From Veillonella sp. (GTDB lineage: Bacteria > Bacillota > Negativicutes > Veillonellales > Veillonellaceae): a DNA stretch of 64,000 nucleotides. Of this stretch, positions 18,936 to 27,593 are shown in pieces. Within the stretch, counting starts at the first letter, position 1. Each line of letters starts with the position of its first letter. Under the pieces are notes generated by a model that was not told where the DNA came from, ran no database searches, and worked only from the letters and a program-made list of their open reading frames with translations. Both the position numbers and the translations under genes were made by a program. The stretch spans positions 1 to 64,000 of the forward strand of contig NZ_JAGZMO010000005.1 of NCBI RefSeq assembly GCF_018364065.1, in the 5' to 3' direction.

Positions 18936-19157
18936 TTTTATTAGGTTTTACAAATTTTACGATTCTACTTTATCTAAATCCTCTTTTTACTTTACAATTT
19001 ATTATTAAAATCAAACCTATTTATGAAAATATGTGATATCTCTTATTAATACTCTATATTTCAGACTCTTATTTCTGTATAATATAAACTGCGGTGTTTT
19101 ATAATCATATAGCCGCTTTTATTACTAGGTGTAATGTTTTTTAGAAAGGAGTTTTCT

Positions 19158-20636
19158 ATGGAGTCAAAAATCAACTTTCGCTCTGCCGCCAAGTACGCAG
19201 CGCCCATAATTGTTGGTCTCATTGTTTTTGCCATGGGTGCGCCAGCCGGCTTAACTGCAGGTGCATGGATTTTTGTAAGTATCTTCGCAGCCTTGGTTGT
19301 CGGTTTAATTTTGGAGCCACTACCTCCGGCATTTATCGGTCTTATTGCTATTACATTATCTGTACTGTTTAAAGTAGGTATGCCTGTAGTCGACAAAGCA
19401 GGTAAAGCCGTTACAATTACTTCCGGCAGTGCCATCAGCTGGGGCCTCAGCGGCTTCTCCAATTCCATCGTATGGTTAATCTTTGCCGCATTCATGATCG
19501 GTATTGGCTATCAGAACAGCGGTCTTGGTCGTCGTATTGCCCTTTTCCTTGTAGAAAAGCTTGGTAAATCGTCTCTCGGTCTCGGCTACGCTATTGCCAT
19601 TACAGACCTTATTTTAGCCCCATTCATTCCAAGTAATGCGGCTCGTAGCGGTGGTACTATCTACCCTATCGTTTCCAGCATCTGTCCTATGTTCGACAGC
19701 TATCCTGATAAGAATCCTCGTAAAATCGGTTCCTACCTTTGCTGGATCAGCTTGGCAACCACTTGCGTATCCAGTACATTGTTCTTAACAGGTCAGGCAC
19801 CAAACCCGCTAGCTGTTGAGTTAGCAGCTAAAGCCGGTGTTCCTACTGTAAACTGGACCAGCTGGTTCTTGGCAGTTGCCCCTGTAGGCTTACTATTATT
19901 TATCATCACCCCAATCTTAACTTACTACTTATGCCCTCCTGAAGTTAAAGGTTCTCCTGAAATCGCTCAATGGGCAAAAGAAGAGTTCCACAAACTTGGA
20001 AAAATGACAGCCTCTGAAATCGCTATGGCTTCCATTTCCATCCTTGCCCTTGTACTCTGGATCGGTGCCGGTTACTTCAAAGTAAACCCGACTACCACCG
20101 CTTTAGTAGTTATCATCCTAATGGTTCTTACTAAAATCATCTCCTGGAGTGATTTCTTGGCTAATAAACCGGCTTGGAACGTATTAACCTGGTTCGCCAC
20201 ATTAGTTCCTATGGCCGAAGGCCTTAAAAACGTAGGCTTCTTAAAATGGTTAGCCAACATGTTCGGTTCTTCTTTAATCGGACTCGACGTTATGTGGGCT
20301 ACATTAGGCTTATTAGTTGCCTTCTGTGTATTACGTTACTTCTTCGCTTCCGGTACTGCTTATGTAACAGCCATGGTTGGCCTCTTCGCTACCTTGATTC
20401 TACAGATTCCGGGCTCTGACGCAAGCCAGATTATGATCATCCTCTTACTTCCAATGGGTATTATGGGTATCTTAACTCCTTACGGTACAGGCCACAGCCC
20501 TGTTTGGTTCGCCAGCGGCTATGTAAAAGGTCCTGAATTTTGGAAATTAGGAGCTATCTTCGGCTTCATTTACTTGGCAATCTTCATTCTTGTAGGTATT
20601 CCTTGGATTGAATTCATTTTGCCAAAAATTATGTAA
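19158..20636 (+). CDS. DASS-family dicarboxylate/anion transporter (CitT/TtdT type)
   Basis: This 492-residue polytopic membrane protein belongs to the divalent anion:Na+ symporter family, which includes 2-oxoglutarate/malate and tartrate/succinate exchangers. Visible signatures are APFIPSNAARSGGTIYPI near 154 and a second helix-loop LLLPMGIMGILTPYGTGHSP near 430; these match the paired SNT-type motifs of the family. AAAGGAG precedes the ATG at 19158; an earlier in-frame ATG at 19134 lacks a site. Substrate is inferred to be a C4 or C5 dicarboxylate. It is one of few plus-strand genes here. Confidence 0.88.
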   Translation: MESKINFRSAAKYAAPIIVGLIVFAMGAPAGLTAGAWIFVSIFAALVVGLILEPLPPAFIGLIAITLSVLFKVGMPVVDKAGKAVTITSGSAISWGLSGFSNSIVWLIFAAFMIGIGYQNSGLGRRIALFLVEKLGKSSLGLGYAIAITDLILAPFIPSNAARSGGTIYPIVSSICPMFDSYPDKNPRKIGSYLCWISLATTCVSSTLFLTGQAPNPLAVELAAKAGVPTVNWTSWFLAVAPVGLLLFIITPILTYYLCPPEVKGSPEIAQWAKEEFHKLGKMTASEIAMASISILALVLWIGAGYFKVNPTTTALVVIILMVLTKIISWSDFLANKPAWNVLTWFATLVPMAEGLKNVGFLKWLANMFGSSLIGLDVMWATLGLLVAFCVLRYFFASGTAYVTAMVGLFATLILQIPGSDASQIMIILLLPMGIMGILTPYGTGHSPVWFASGYVKGPEFWKLGAIFGFIYLAIFILVGIPWIEFILPKIM

Positions 20637-20686
20637 TTAACTTAGAGAGTCAGAGGGACTTTCACTCTTCTGCTTTTTATTTAAAA

Positions 20687-20741
20687 AAGCCTTGTAATTA
20701 GTGCTGCAGCCGCTAAATTGATGGCACTAATTACAAGGCTT
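20687..20741. terminator. Bidirectional terminator between transporter gene and ssrA
   Basis: A perfect 18-bp stem (20687-20704 with 20724-20741) has A runs on the left and T runs on the right. It would end the plus-strand transporter transcript and back up leftward transcription from ssrA. Confidence 0.9.
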
Positions 20742-20784
20742 ATTATTTTTGTCCCATGACTCAAATCGTATAACTTTACATTGT

Positions 20785-20817
20785 AAAAAAATAACGCCAC
20801 GCATTTAGCGTGGCGTT
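20785..20817 (-). terminator. ssrA terminator
   Basis: A 10-bp GC-rich stem (AACGCCACGC and complement) followed on the minus strand by a long T run, 14 bases after the tmRNA 3' end. Confidence 0.9.
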
Positions 20818-20830
20818 TGTTGTATTTAGA

Positions 20831-21173
20831 TGGTGGAGACGAGGGGAATCGAACCCCTGTCCAAAAATGTTGCCCCACAGACTTCTCCGAGTGCAGTCGC
20901 TGTTTTAGATCTTAGTCAGCTTTTGTACAACGACAAACTACACTAACCCAGCTCAGTTGTTTAACCTGATTTACTTGAGCATATAAATCAAGCGATCCCG
21001 TAGTTTGACGCCTTATCCCCACTCACGGGAGAAGCGAGGTAAGACGTAGCTTATGCAGCTAATGCAAAGTTTTCGTTTGCGTTTAATTTAAAAGTTCCAC
21101 CGTTTTCCGGCCAAATGGAACGCCGACTCGCTATCTGTGATACACGCATCCCTGTCGAAACCATTACGTCCCC
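20831..21173 (-). ncRNA. ssrA: tmRNA
   Basis: The 343-base RNA begins GGGGACGTAATGGTTTCGAC and ends with a T-arm GGTTCGATTCCCCTC and CCA, so the two ends form the tRNA-like domain. Its resume reading frame is GCA AAC GAA AAC TTT GCA TTA GCT GCA TAA. That encodes ANENFALAA, which is added after the alanine carried by the tmRNA. Together with SmpB it rescues ribosomes stalled on broken messages. smpB lies directly upstream on the same strand. Confidence 0.98.
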
Positions 21174-21271
21174 ATGTATGTAAACTTAATTATAACCAAC
21201 ATAGGGGAACACTGTCAAATATATGGCCTTTATATCACATTTATATTCTATTATTTTCGCCATTCCACCGA

Positions 21272-21754
21272 TTAATAATCGCGATTTTGTTCCTTCATAC
21301 GGCGCTGAATGTCGCGTTTTGCATCGCGTTCAGCCATATCCTGACGTTTATCATAGTTCTTTTTACCGGTTACCAATCCCACAGTTACTTTGATAAGGCC
21401 ATGGCTGAAATGGAAATTCAACGGTACTAAGGAAAATCCTTTTTCCTTTACCTGCCCCAAAAGCTTGTGAATTTCACTGCGATGCATCAATAATTTGCGC
21501 GTACGTAGCGGTTCATGGTTAAACTGATTCCCTTGTTCATACGGGCTGATATGCGTCTGATATAAAAAGAGCTCACCATTTTCAATACTGCAGAAACTGT
21601 CTTTTAAATTAAGACGTCCCTGGCGAATAGATTTAACTTCTGTACCGGTTAAAACAATGCCGGCCTCAAATGTTTCGTGAATATGATAATCATGACGGGC
21701 TTTGCGATTATCAGCAATCAAGCTGTTACCGTCTTTTTTATTTAATTTACTCAA
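21272..21754 (-). CDS. smpB: SsrA-binding protein SmpB
   Basis: SmpB binds the tRNA-like domain of tmRNA and places it in the ribosomal A site. The 160-residue protein has the OB-fold signature (NRKARHDYHIHETFEAGIVL in part), TGTEVKSIRQGR and the basic C-terminal tail (YDKRQDMAERDAKRDIQRRM in part) that reads the empty mRNA channel. It lies about 100 bp upstream of ssrA. Confidence 0.97.
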   Translation of the reverse strand: MSKLNKKDGNSLIADNRKARHDYHIHETFEAGIVLTGTEVKSIRQGRLNLKDSFCSIENGELFLYQTHISPYEQGNQFNHEPLRTRKLLMHRSEIHKLLGQVKEKGFSLVPLNFHFSHGLIKVTVGLVTGKKNYDKRQDMAERDAKRDIQRRMKEQNRDY

Positions 21755-21774
21755 TACTTACACCTCTATCTATT

Positions 21775-21910
21775 AACTTATTATTACATATCTATTATTT
21801 TATTACTAAATATCTCTTATTTTACTACACTCCGGCCTATTTTACTACACTGTGACTATTTTACTGAACTTACCTATCTTACTACCTCTGCCCAAGCTTA
21901 CCTAATTTTA
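21775..21910. repeat. Degenerate ~20-bp tandem repeat upstream of smpB
   Basis: Four to five diverged units begin with TATTTTACTACACT or close variants (for example near 21817, 21837 and 21856), in the gap between rnr and smpB. No gene is present. Confidence 0.6.
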
Positions 21911-21917
21911 GCAACGC

Positions 21918-21950
21918 AAAGAAACGCCGTATATTAAAACGGCGTTTCTT
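21918..21950 (-). terminator. rnr terminator
   Basis: An 11-bp stem (AGAAACGCCGT and complement) ending in TTTCTTT on the minus strand, about 45 bases past the rnr stop. Confidence 0.85.
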
Positions 21951-21994
21951 ACTTAGTAGCTTAAGTTCAAAACTTTAATCCTTCAATTCAATGT

Positions 21995-24562
21995 CTATCT
22001 GCGTTTGCCCTTAGATTTACTCTTCATTTTCTTCTTCGCTTTTTTCTTGTCTTTTTTAGGCGCATCTTTTCCTTTTTTACTTTTCTTTTTACCGGCTGCA
22101 CCGCCCATTGCGGCACTGCGGCTAAAGACGCTGGAAAATCCGCCGGACGGTTTGCCGCCCATACGGCGATTCATGCGGCTGAGGAAGTAAGAAATATCTT
22201 CCACCGCACCAAGAACGAAGTCGATTTGTTTCTTCGCTGAGTCGGCTTTTACAAGGGTAACGGTTACGGTTTGTCCCAAATGATATTCTTTGCCTGTATT
22301 GCGGCCTACCATAAGGAAATGTTCCTCATCGAAGAAGTAGTAATCATCCGACAATGTGGCAATATGAACAAGTCCGTCAATGCCATTATCCAATTCAACA
22401 AAGAGACCGAAGGAAGTAATAGAGCTTACGCGCCCTTCAAATACTTCACCTACAAACGGTTCCATATATTGTACTTTTTTAAGATCCAATGTATCTCGTT
22501 CCGCCGCTACGGCAATTTGTTCCTGAATGGAGCAATGTTCCGCCGCTTTAGCCAAGTACGTTTCTGTATCGTCATACTGAGTGTATCCGTTGCGCCAATG
22601 AAGTTCTTTCTTCAACAGGCGATGCACGATCAAGTCAGGATAACGACGAATTGGCGATGTAAAATGTGTATAACATTTAGAAGCCAAGCCGAAATGGCCC
22701 ACGTTTTCCGAGGAATAACGGGCCTGCTGCATGGAGCGCAAGGTCATGATTTGGGCAATCTGCTCTACTTCTGTACCTGCAATGCTGTCCAGGAAGTTTT
22801 GAATGTCCCGTGGCTGAATAGTGTCCGCATCAAAATGGAACGGCTTGCCCAAATATGTAACTACTGTCTGCAAAGCCTGTAATTTATCTTCGCCCGGCAG
22901 TTCGTGAATACGGTAAATGGACGGTTTTCCTGTTTTCGTAAGGAACTGTGCCACTGTTTCATTGGCAATGAGCATACATGCTTCAATAATTTTTTCCGCA
23001 ATCGTACGATCTTTACGAACAATACGAAGCGGCGTACCTTCTTCATTTAAGAGAACCTTGTATTCAGGGAATTCAAAGTTCAAGGCACCGGATTTTTCAC
23101 GCATGCGAATCAATACGGTAGCTACATCGTGCAGACTGTGAATAAGTGGCATTAAGGCCGTTAAATCGTCAGGAATAATCTGCTCCGACAACGCTTTATA
23201 CACTTCTGTATAACTGCAACGGCGATTTACGCAGATTACAGAAGGAGAAATGGTGTATTTCACTACTTTACCGGATGAATTAATTTCCATAAGACAACTC
23301 ATGGCATAACGGTCTTCATTAGCGTTTAAGCTACAAATACCGTTGGAAAGAGCCGGTGGCAGCATTGGTACTACACGGTCTACCAAGTACACGCTGGTGC
23401 CGCGTTTATACGCTTCTTTGTCCAATGCGGAGCTGCCGCGCACGTAATGGCTTACGTCAGCGATGTGAACGCCCAGCATGAAATTGCCGTTGCTAAGAAG
23501 CTCGCAACTTACCGCATCGTCTAAGTCCTTCGCATCTTCGCCGTCAATGGTTACCATTTCAACATGACGCAAATCTAAACGACCGTCTTCAACAGTTACC
23601 TTCGTGTTCACAGAAGCCGCTTCATTCAGTACATTTTCAGGGAATTCAAACGGAATCTTATGTTCCGCCATGATGCAGTTAATATCGAGACCCACATCGC
23701 CTTTATACCCTAAAATCTGTACTACTTTGCCTTCCGGATGACGACCGCGAATGGTTGGCCAATCGGTCACTTCCACCTGTACCTTCGCACCGCTTCGCGC
23801 ATCCATAGTGTCTTTCAGATCAACATATACATCGTCTACCAGGCGTTCATCGTCAGGAATGACGAAACCAAAGCTCTTTTGACGATCATAGGTACCCACA
23901 ATAAAGGTGTTTGCATGTGTAATAACTTCACGCACCACCCCTTCCGGACGGCCGCCCGGATAGGTATTGCCCAAAATTTCTACTTTAACTTCATCATTAT
24001 GAAGGGCCCCATGACGATGTTCCGGTTGAATCACAATTTCCTGTGTACCGTCATCACTGATAAAGAGGCCGCGCCCCTGGCGCTGTCCTTTGTAAATGCC
24101 CTGCCACCAACTGCCGGTCTTGGCATCGGTTAACTGGCGCTTTTTCTTTGCTTCCAAATTGGCGTCTCGTTCTTTTTCCTTCTTCTTACTTACAGGACTG
24201 AAACGATTGCGTTCGCCATTTCCATTTGTATCTTTACCAGCCTCTGCGCTGTACTCTCCGGCGCCTTCGCCATCTTCCGATTTGCTCTGATCGCCCGGTA
24301 CAGTAAAGCTGTAGTATTCTTTATCCTTAGTTTTCAGACGTCCTTCTGCAGTCAATTCCACTACGGTCTGCATGAATTCAGCCAACTCGTCCGCTCCCTT
24401 AATCCCCATTACATAAGCGGCATCTTCAATGTGATAGGCTTCCGGTCTGATTTCATAAAAAAACTCTAAAATCTCGTCTCGTAAGGTGAGTTCGTGTCCT
24501 GTATCTTTCGCCGACACTTCATTTGCAGATGCTTGTACTTTGTTTGACATATTCTGTTTCAT
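21995..24562 (-). CDS. rnr: Ribonuclease R
   Basis: This processive 3'-5' exoribonuclease degrades structured RNA and works with tmRNA. The 855-residue protein has an N-terminal winged-helix region and an acidic linker with KEKERD repeats. Cold-shock domains start at WWQGIYKGQRQGRGLFI. The RNB domain carries the metal-binding aspartates in DGEDAKDLDDAVS, followed by an S1 domain (FEGRVSSITSFGLFVELDNG). The lysine-rich C-terminal tail of ~40 residues is typical of RNase R. AAAGGTG precedes the ATG. Position next to smpB-ssrA and after secG is a common order in Firmicutes. Confidence 0.97.
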   Translation of the reverse strand: MKQNMSNKVQASANEVSAKDTGHELTLRDEILEFFYEIRPEAYHIEDAAYVMGIKGADELAEFMQTVVELTAEGRLKTKDKEYYSFTVPGDQSKSEDGEGAGEYSAEAGKDTNGNGERNRFSPVSKKKEKERDANLEAKKKRQLTDAKTGSWWQGIYKGQRQGRGLFISDDGTQEIVIQPEHRHGALHNDEVKVEILGNTYPGGRPEGVVREVITHANTFIVGTYDRQKSFGFVIPDDERLVDDVYVDLKDTMDARSGAKVQVEVTDWPTIRGRHPEGKVVQILGYKGDVGLDINCIMAEHKIPFEFPENVLNEAASVNTKVTVEDGRLDLRHVEMVTIDGEDAKDLDDAVSCELLSNGNFMLGVHIADVSHYVRGSSALDKEAYKRGTSVYLVDRVVPMLPPALSNGICSLNANEDRYAMSCLMEINSSGKVVKYTISPSVICVNRRCSYTEVYKALSEQIIPDDLTALMPLIHSLHDVATVLIRMREKSGALNFEFPEYKVLLNEEGTPLRIVRKDRTIAEKIIEACMLIANETVAQFLTKTGKPSIYRIHELPGEDKLQALQTVVTYLGKPFHFDADTIQPRDIQNFLDSIAGTEVEQIAQIMTLRSMQQARYSSENVGHFGLASKCYTHFTSPIRRYPDLIVHRLLKKELHWRNGYTQYDDTETYLAKAAEHCSIQEQIAVAAERDTLDLKKVQYMEPFVGEVFEGRVSSITSFGLFVELDNGIDGLVHIATLSDDYYFFDEEHFLMVGRNTGKEYHLGQTVTVTLVKADSAKKQIDFVLGAVEDISYFLSRMNRRMGGKPSGGFSSVFSRSAAMGGAAGKKKSKKGKDAPKKDKKKAKKKMKSKSKGKRR

Positions 24563-24644
24563 ATAATCACCTTTATCCTAAAAACAATCCCAACACTCTA
24601 AAAATCCTATATATTTTGATTTATTTACCAAAACTTTACATATA

Positions 24645-24672
24645 TAAAAAAGCCTGCACACGGCAGGCTTCC
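24645..24672 (-). terminator. secG terminator
   Basis: An 8-bp GC-rich stem (AGCCTGCC.../GCAGGCT) followed by a T run on the minus strand, overlapping the last codons of secG only at its edge. Confidence 0.85.
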
Positions 24673-24674
24673 AA

Positions 24675-24911
24675 TTAGTATTGATTTAAGTAAATTCCAA
24701 GACCTAAACTGAGCAACGCAAATACGATACCCAAAATTACGGTTAAACGGGACAAAAGACCGTCGATACCGCGTGCTTTACCGCCAAATACGGAATCAGC
24801 AGCACCACTTACAGCACCGCCCATGCCGGCACTCTTACTGGACTGCATAATAACTACTAAAATCAACAAAATGGAAACTACTACCTCAGCAAACATTAAA
24901 AAATTTCTCAC
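24675..24911 (-). CDS. secG: Preprotein translocase subunit SecG
   Basis: SecG is the small two-helix subunit of the SecYEG channel. The ~78-residue protein has the expected two membrane segments (FAEVVVSILLILVVIMQ and LTVILGIVFALLSLGLGIYL) around the conserved loop GMGGAVSGAADSVFGGKARG. The start is ambiguous. An ATG at 24920 directly abuts the AGGAAGG ribosome site with no spacing, while an in-frame GTG at 24911 has a normal 9-base spacing, so I prefer the GTG. It lies just after sigH. Confidence 0.93.
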   Translation of the reverse strand: MRNFLMFAEVVVSILLILVVIMQSSKSAGMGGAVSGAADSVFGGKARGIDGLLSRLTVILGIVFALLSLGLGIYLNQY

Positions 24912-24925
24912 AACTGTCATCCTTC

Positions 24926-25597
24926 CTACATTTCATTATGTTTCATCGCTTTATTACGATGTTCCAGGTATTTTTCTAGCTTGCGCTTTACCCGTTGCAA
25001 CGCATTATCGATAGATTTTACACTTCGATTCGTTTCGGCCGCTATCTCATGATAGGATTTCCCATCCAAGTATCCCATAAGGACCTTGCCTTCCAAATCA
25101 CTGAGTATGGCGCCCATTTTAGCTTCAATATCAGAAAACTCTTCCCTATTGATGAACAGTTCTTCCGGATCGGTCCCCTGACCTTCCATGATAACATCCA
25201 TCAACGTGCGTTCCGGCTCATCCGTATAAATCGGTTTATTTAAAGAAACGTAAGAATTAAGTGGAATATGCTTCTGTCTTGTTGCCGTTTTAATTGCGGT
25301 AATAATTTGTCTGGTCACGCAAAGCTCCGCAAAGGCTTTAAACGACGCCAACCGGTCATCTTTAAAATCACGGGTCGCCTTATATAAGCCAATCATGCCT
25401 TCCTGAATAATGTCTTCCTTATCCGCTCCGATAAGAAAATAGGAACGCGCTTTTGCCCGGACAAAGTTCTTGTACTTGTCCACCAAATAATCAACCGCCA
25501 CAGGATCGTCATGCTCTCGCGAAAGCTTGACTACCTCTTCATCCGTCAAACCTATATATCGTTTGTACTCTTCTTTCATATATGGGTCTGAATTCAT
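24926..25597 (-). CDS. sigH: RNA polymerase sigma-H-type factor
   Basis: The 223-residue protein has sigma70 region 2 (VDKYKNFVRAKARSYFLIG, ADKEDIIQEGMIGLYKA) and region 4 (LEGKVLMGYLDGKSYHEIA and SVKSIDNALQRVKRKLEKYL). This matches SigH of Bacillus, a stationary-phase and competence sigma factor. The ATG at 25597 has a strong GGGGGAGG site; longer in-frame extensions do not. The rae1-sigH-secG order downstream of rlmB is as in Bacillus. In a non-sporulating Veillonella its regulon is unknown. Confidence 0.93.
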   Translation of the reverse strand: MNSDPYMKEEYKRYIGLTDEEVVKLSREHDDPVAVDYLVDKYKNFVRAKARSYFLIGADKEDIIQEGMIGLYKATRDFKDDRLASFKAFAELCVTRQIITAIKTATRQKHIPLNSYVSLNKPIYTDEPERTLMDVIMEGQGTDPEELFINREEFSDIEAKMGAILSDLEGKVLMGYLDGKSYHEIAAETNRSVKSIDNALQRVKRKLEKYLEHRNKAMKHNEM

Positions 25598-25728
25598 GGT
25601 AGCCTCCCCCGATTGCACACGCCTGCCAGTATACGTATCATTATACTTTAACAATGAAAGTTCTGCAATACTATTGTACCGCTTTCTCCCTTTGTTTATT
25701 AATGACTTCTAAAATCATTCCCCTACGA

Positions 25729-26286
25729 TTAATTTCCCTTTGGCGTCTTTTTACCGCGCCGCAAGGTTTCCCAGTCAACCGCAATGGTATCATCGATCTG
25801 ATGCCCCAACTCATTGCGCTGCATCGTCATCGTATCACCTTTATGAATGCCCTTATAATAGCGCTGTTCATCGATCTTCGCGCGCTCCACCTGCCCCTTA
25901 AGTTCGCGACTGGAGATACGCAAGGCCCCGAATCCCAGCACCTGGCTTTGCTCCGCATAGTCCGAAGTGCACACATACACATTATTATAAGAGTGACGAA
26001 GTTCGAACACAATGCGTTCAATACAGGAGTCCGCCGTTTCTTCGTCCGCCGTATAGATCTCCGTAAAGTCCTCGCCTTTATAGGCATTGGCCCCGGATGG
26101 CAACTGATGTGCATAAGTACCGTCGAATACGAGCACAATATGATATCCCTTATGCTTGCCGTAATTCTGCAGTATGTCTCGGATACGGCGACGGGCATGC
26201 TCCAGGGATTCTTTACTTATTCTTTTTAATTCCGGCCACGAAAATATAACATTGTAGCCGTCAACAATTAAAATGTCCGCTTTCAT
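25729..26286 (-). CDS. rae1: NYN-domain ribonuclease, YacP/Rae1 family
   Basis: The 185-residue protein is an NYN/PIN-like nuclease. ILIVDGYNVIFSWPEL with Asp9 begins the fold, LVFDGTYA follows, and TSDYAEQSQVLGFGALRISS carries another acidic site. In B. subtilis the YacP/Rae1 protein cuts mRNA in the ribosomal A site. Position between rlmB and sigH matches yacP exactly. Function is transferred by family and context, not shown here. Confidence 0.87.
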   Translation of the reverse strand: MKADILIVDGYNVIFSWPELKRISKESLEHARRRIRDILQNYGKHKGYHIVLVFDGTYAHQLPSGANAYKGEDFTEIYTADEETADSCIERIVFELRHSYNNVYVCTSDYAEQSQVLGFGALRISSRELKGQVERAKIDEQRYYKGIHKGDTMTMQRNELGHQIDDTIAVDWETLRRGKKTPKGN

Positions 26287-26324
26287 GACTGCCTCTCTTC
26301 TTTTATCCGCACCGATGCAATGTC

Positions 26325-27080
26325 TTATTGGCGCTGACGTACTGCTTCATACAGTAAAATGCCGGTCGCAACGGATGCATTCAAGGAGTTGAGTTCACCA
26401 TACATAGGGATCGTAACTAAATAATCGCATTTTTCTTTCGTAAGACGGCTTAAGCCCTTACCTTCATTGCCGATAACCAGCACCAACGGAACTGTCATAT
26501 CAGCTTGGTACAAGGTCTGTTGCCCTTCCATATGCGCGCCCAGTACCCAGAAGCCCTGTTTCTTCAAGTCTTCAATGGTCTGTGCCACATTGCCCACCTG
26601 CACGAGCGGAATAAATTCCAACGCACCGGCCGATGTTTTAGCTACAGTTGCATTAATCGGTGCATTATGGCGTTTCGGAATCAAAACAGCCGTCGCACCG
26701 CAGCATTCGGCTGTACGAATAATGGCGCCCATATTATGCGGGTCTTCGATGCCATCTAAAAGTACCAACAAAGGAGCGGCCTTTTTCTCTGCCCCTTCAG
26801 CGGCCTGACGTGCTTCAAATTCGTTCAATACATCCTGTAACTCGGCAAATTTGACGGATGCCACCAATGCCACCACGCCTTGATGAACAACGCCGTCCGC
26901 ATATTTGCTTAACTGCTGTTCATTCACCTTGCGAATTTCCACATGGCGGTCTTTCGCAAGTTTTACGATTTCCTGTAAGGAGCCCTGTAACTTCTCGTTG
27001 GTTATAAAGAGTCTCTGAATCGTACGTCCGCTGCGCAAGGCTTCGCGCACCGCATTACGCCCCACAATATAATCACTCAT
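26325..27080 (-). CDS. rlmB: 23S rRNA (guanosine-2'-O)-methyltransferase RlmB
   Basis: This SPOUT methyltransferase of 251 residues has an N-terminal L30e-like substrate-binding domain (VGRNAVREALRSGRTIQRLF) and the three SPOUT motifs: DPHNMGAIIRTAECCGA, VIGNEGKGLS and IPMYGELNSLNASVA. The enzyme methylates G2251 of 23S rRNA in E. coli. AAAGGAG precedes the ATG at 27080. It sits in the cysS-mrnC-rlmB-rae1 series known in Firmicutes. Confidence 0.94.
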   Translation of the reverse strand: MSDYIVGRNAVREALRSGRTIQRLFITNEKLQGSLQEIVKLAKDRHVEIRKVNEQQLSKYADGVVHQGVVALVASVKFAELQDVLNEFEARQAAEGAEKKAAPLLVLLDGIEDPHNMGAIIRTAECCGATAVLIPKRHNAPINATVAKTSAGALEFIPLVQVGNVAQTIEDLKKQGFWVLGAHMEGQQTLYQADMTVPLVLVIGNEGKGLSRLTKEKCDYLVTIPMYGELNSLNASVATGILLYEAVRQRQ

Positions 27081-27125
27081 TATATACTCCTTTATCAATC
27101 AATTCCTTATTTTAAAATAATTGTA

Positions 27126-27593
27126 TTAACTTATTTCTTCAATCATAAACGAAAAGGCTTTTTCCATAATCTCAGCCAATCGTTCTTCTCGTTTATTGCT
27201 ATATAAATAGCCAATCAGTGCTTCAAAGGCCGTACTGTTTCGATATTCCTGCACAGTGGCGCTCTTCGGCACATTTACATTACTGTTGCGAGCCCGTTTG
27301 GCAATCTGCATTTCTTCTTCGGTCAACAAGTTTTCGTCTTCCAAGAAGTACAGTGCCTTGGACTGCATTTTCGCACAGATACATTCAGTTACCAGCGTAT
27401 GGATCACCTGAACCTTGGTAATGCCTAAGGAACACATATGCCCTCGCACAAACAGGGAGAACACCGCATCACCTATATAGGCAAGCATGAGGGAGTCCTC
27501 TGCTTGCGACAGTGTCACTCCCTCATGTAGATTACGCTTTTTTAATTTTTCAATGGCTGTGCTTTTCAAAAATTGATAGCGCTTAAACTTCAC
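27126..27593 (-). CDS. mrnC: Mini-ribonuclease III
   Basis: MrnC is an RNase III catalytic domain without an RNA-binding domain; it trims the ends of 23S rRNA precursor. The 155-residue protein has YIGDAVFSLFVR, the diagnostic RNase III block, and AFEALIGYLY near the end. I place the start at a GTG at 27593, 11 bp inside the 3' end of cysS, because GGTGG lies just upstream and the family begins with this basic segment. Overlap with cysS implies translational coupling. Confidence 0.93.
   Translation of the reverse strand: MKFKRYQFLKSTAIEKLKKRNLHEGVTLSQAEDSLMLAYIGDAVFSLFVRGHMCSLGITKVQVIHTLVTECICAKMQSKALYFLEDENLLTEEEMQIAKRARNSNVNVPKSATVQEYRNSTAFEALIGYLYSNKREERLAEIMEKAFSFMIEEIS

Noticed and set aside
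20645..20680. Separate terminator right after the DASS transporter gene
   Set aside because: Arms are weak and irregular; the perfect 18-bp stem just downstream is enough to explain termination.
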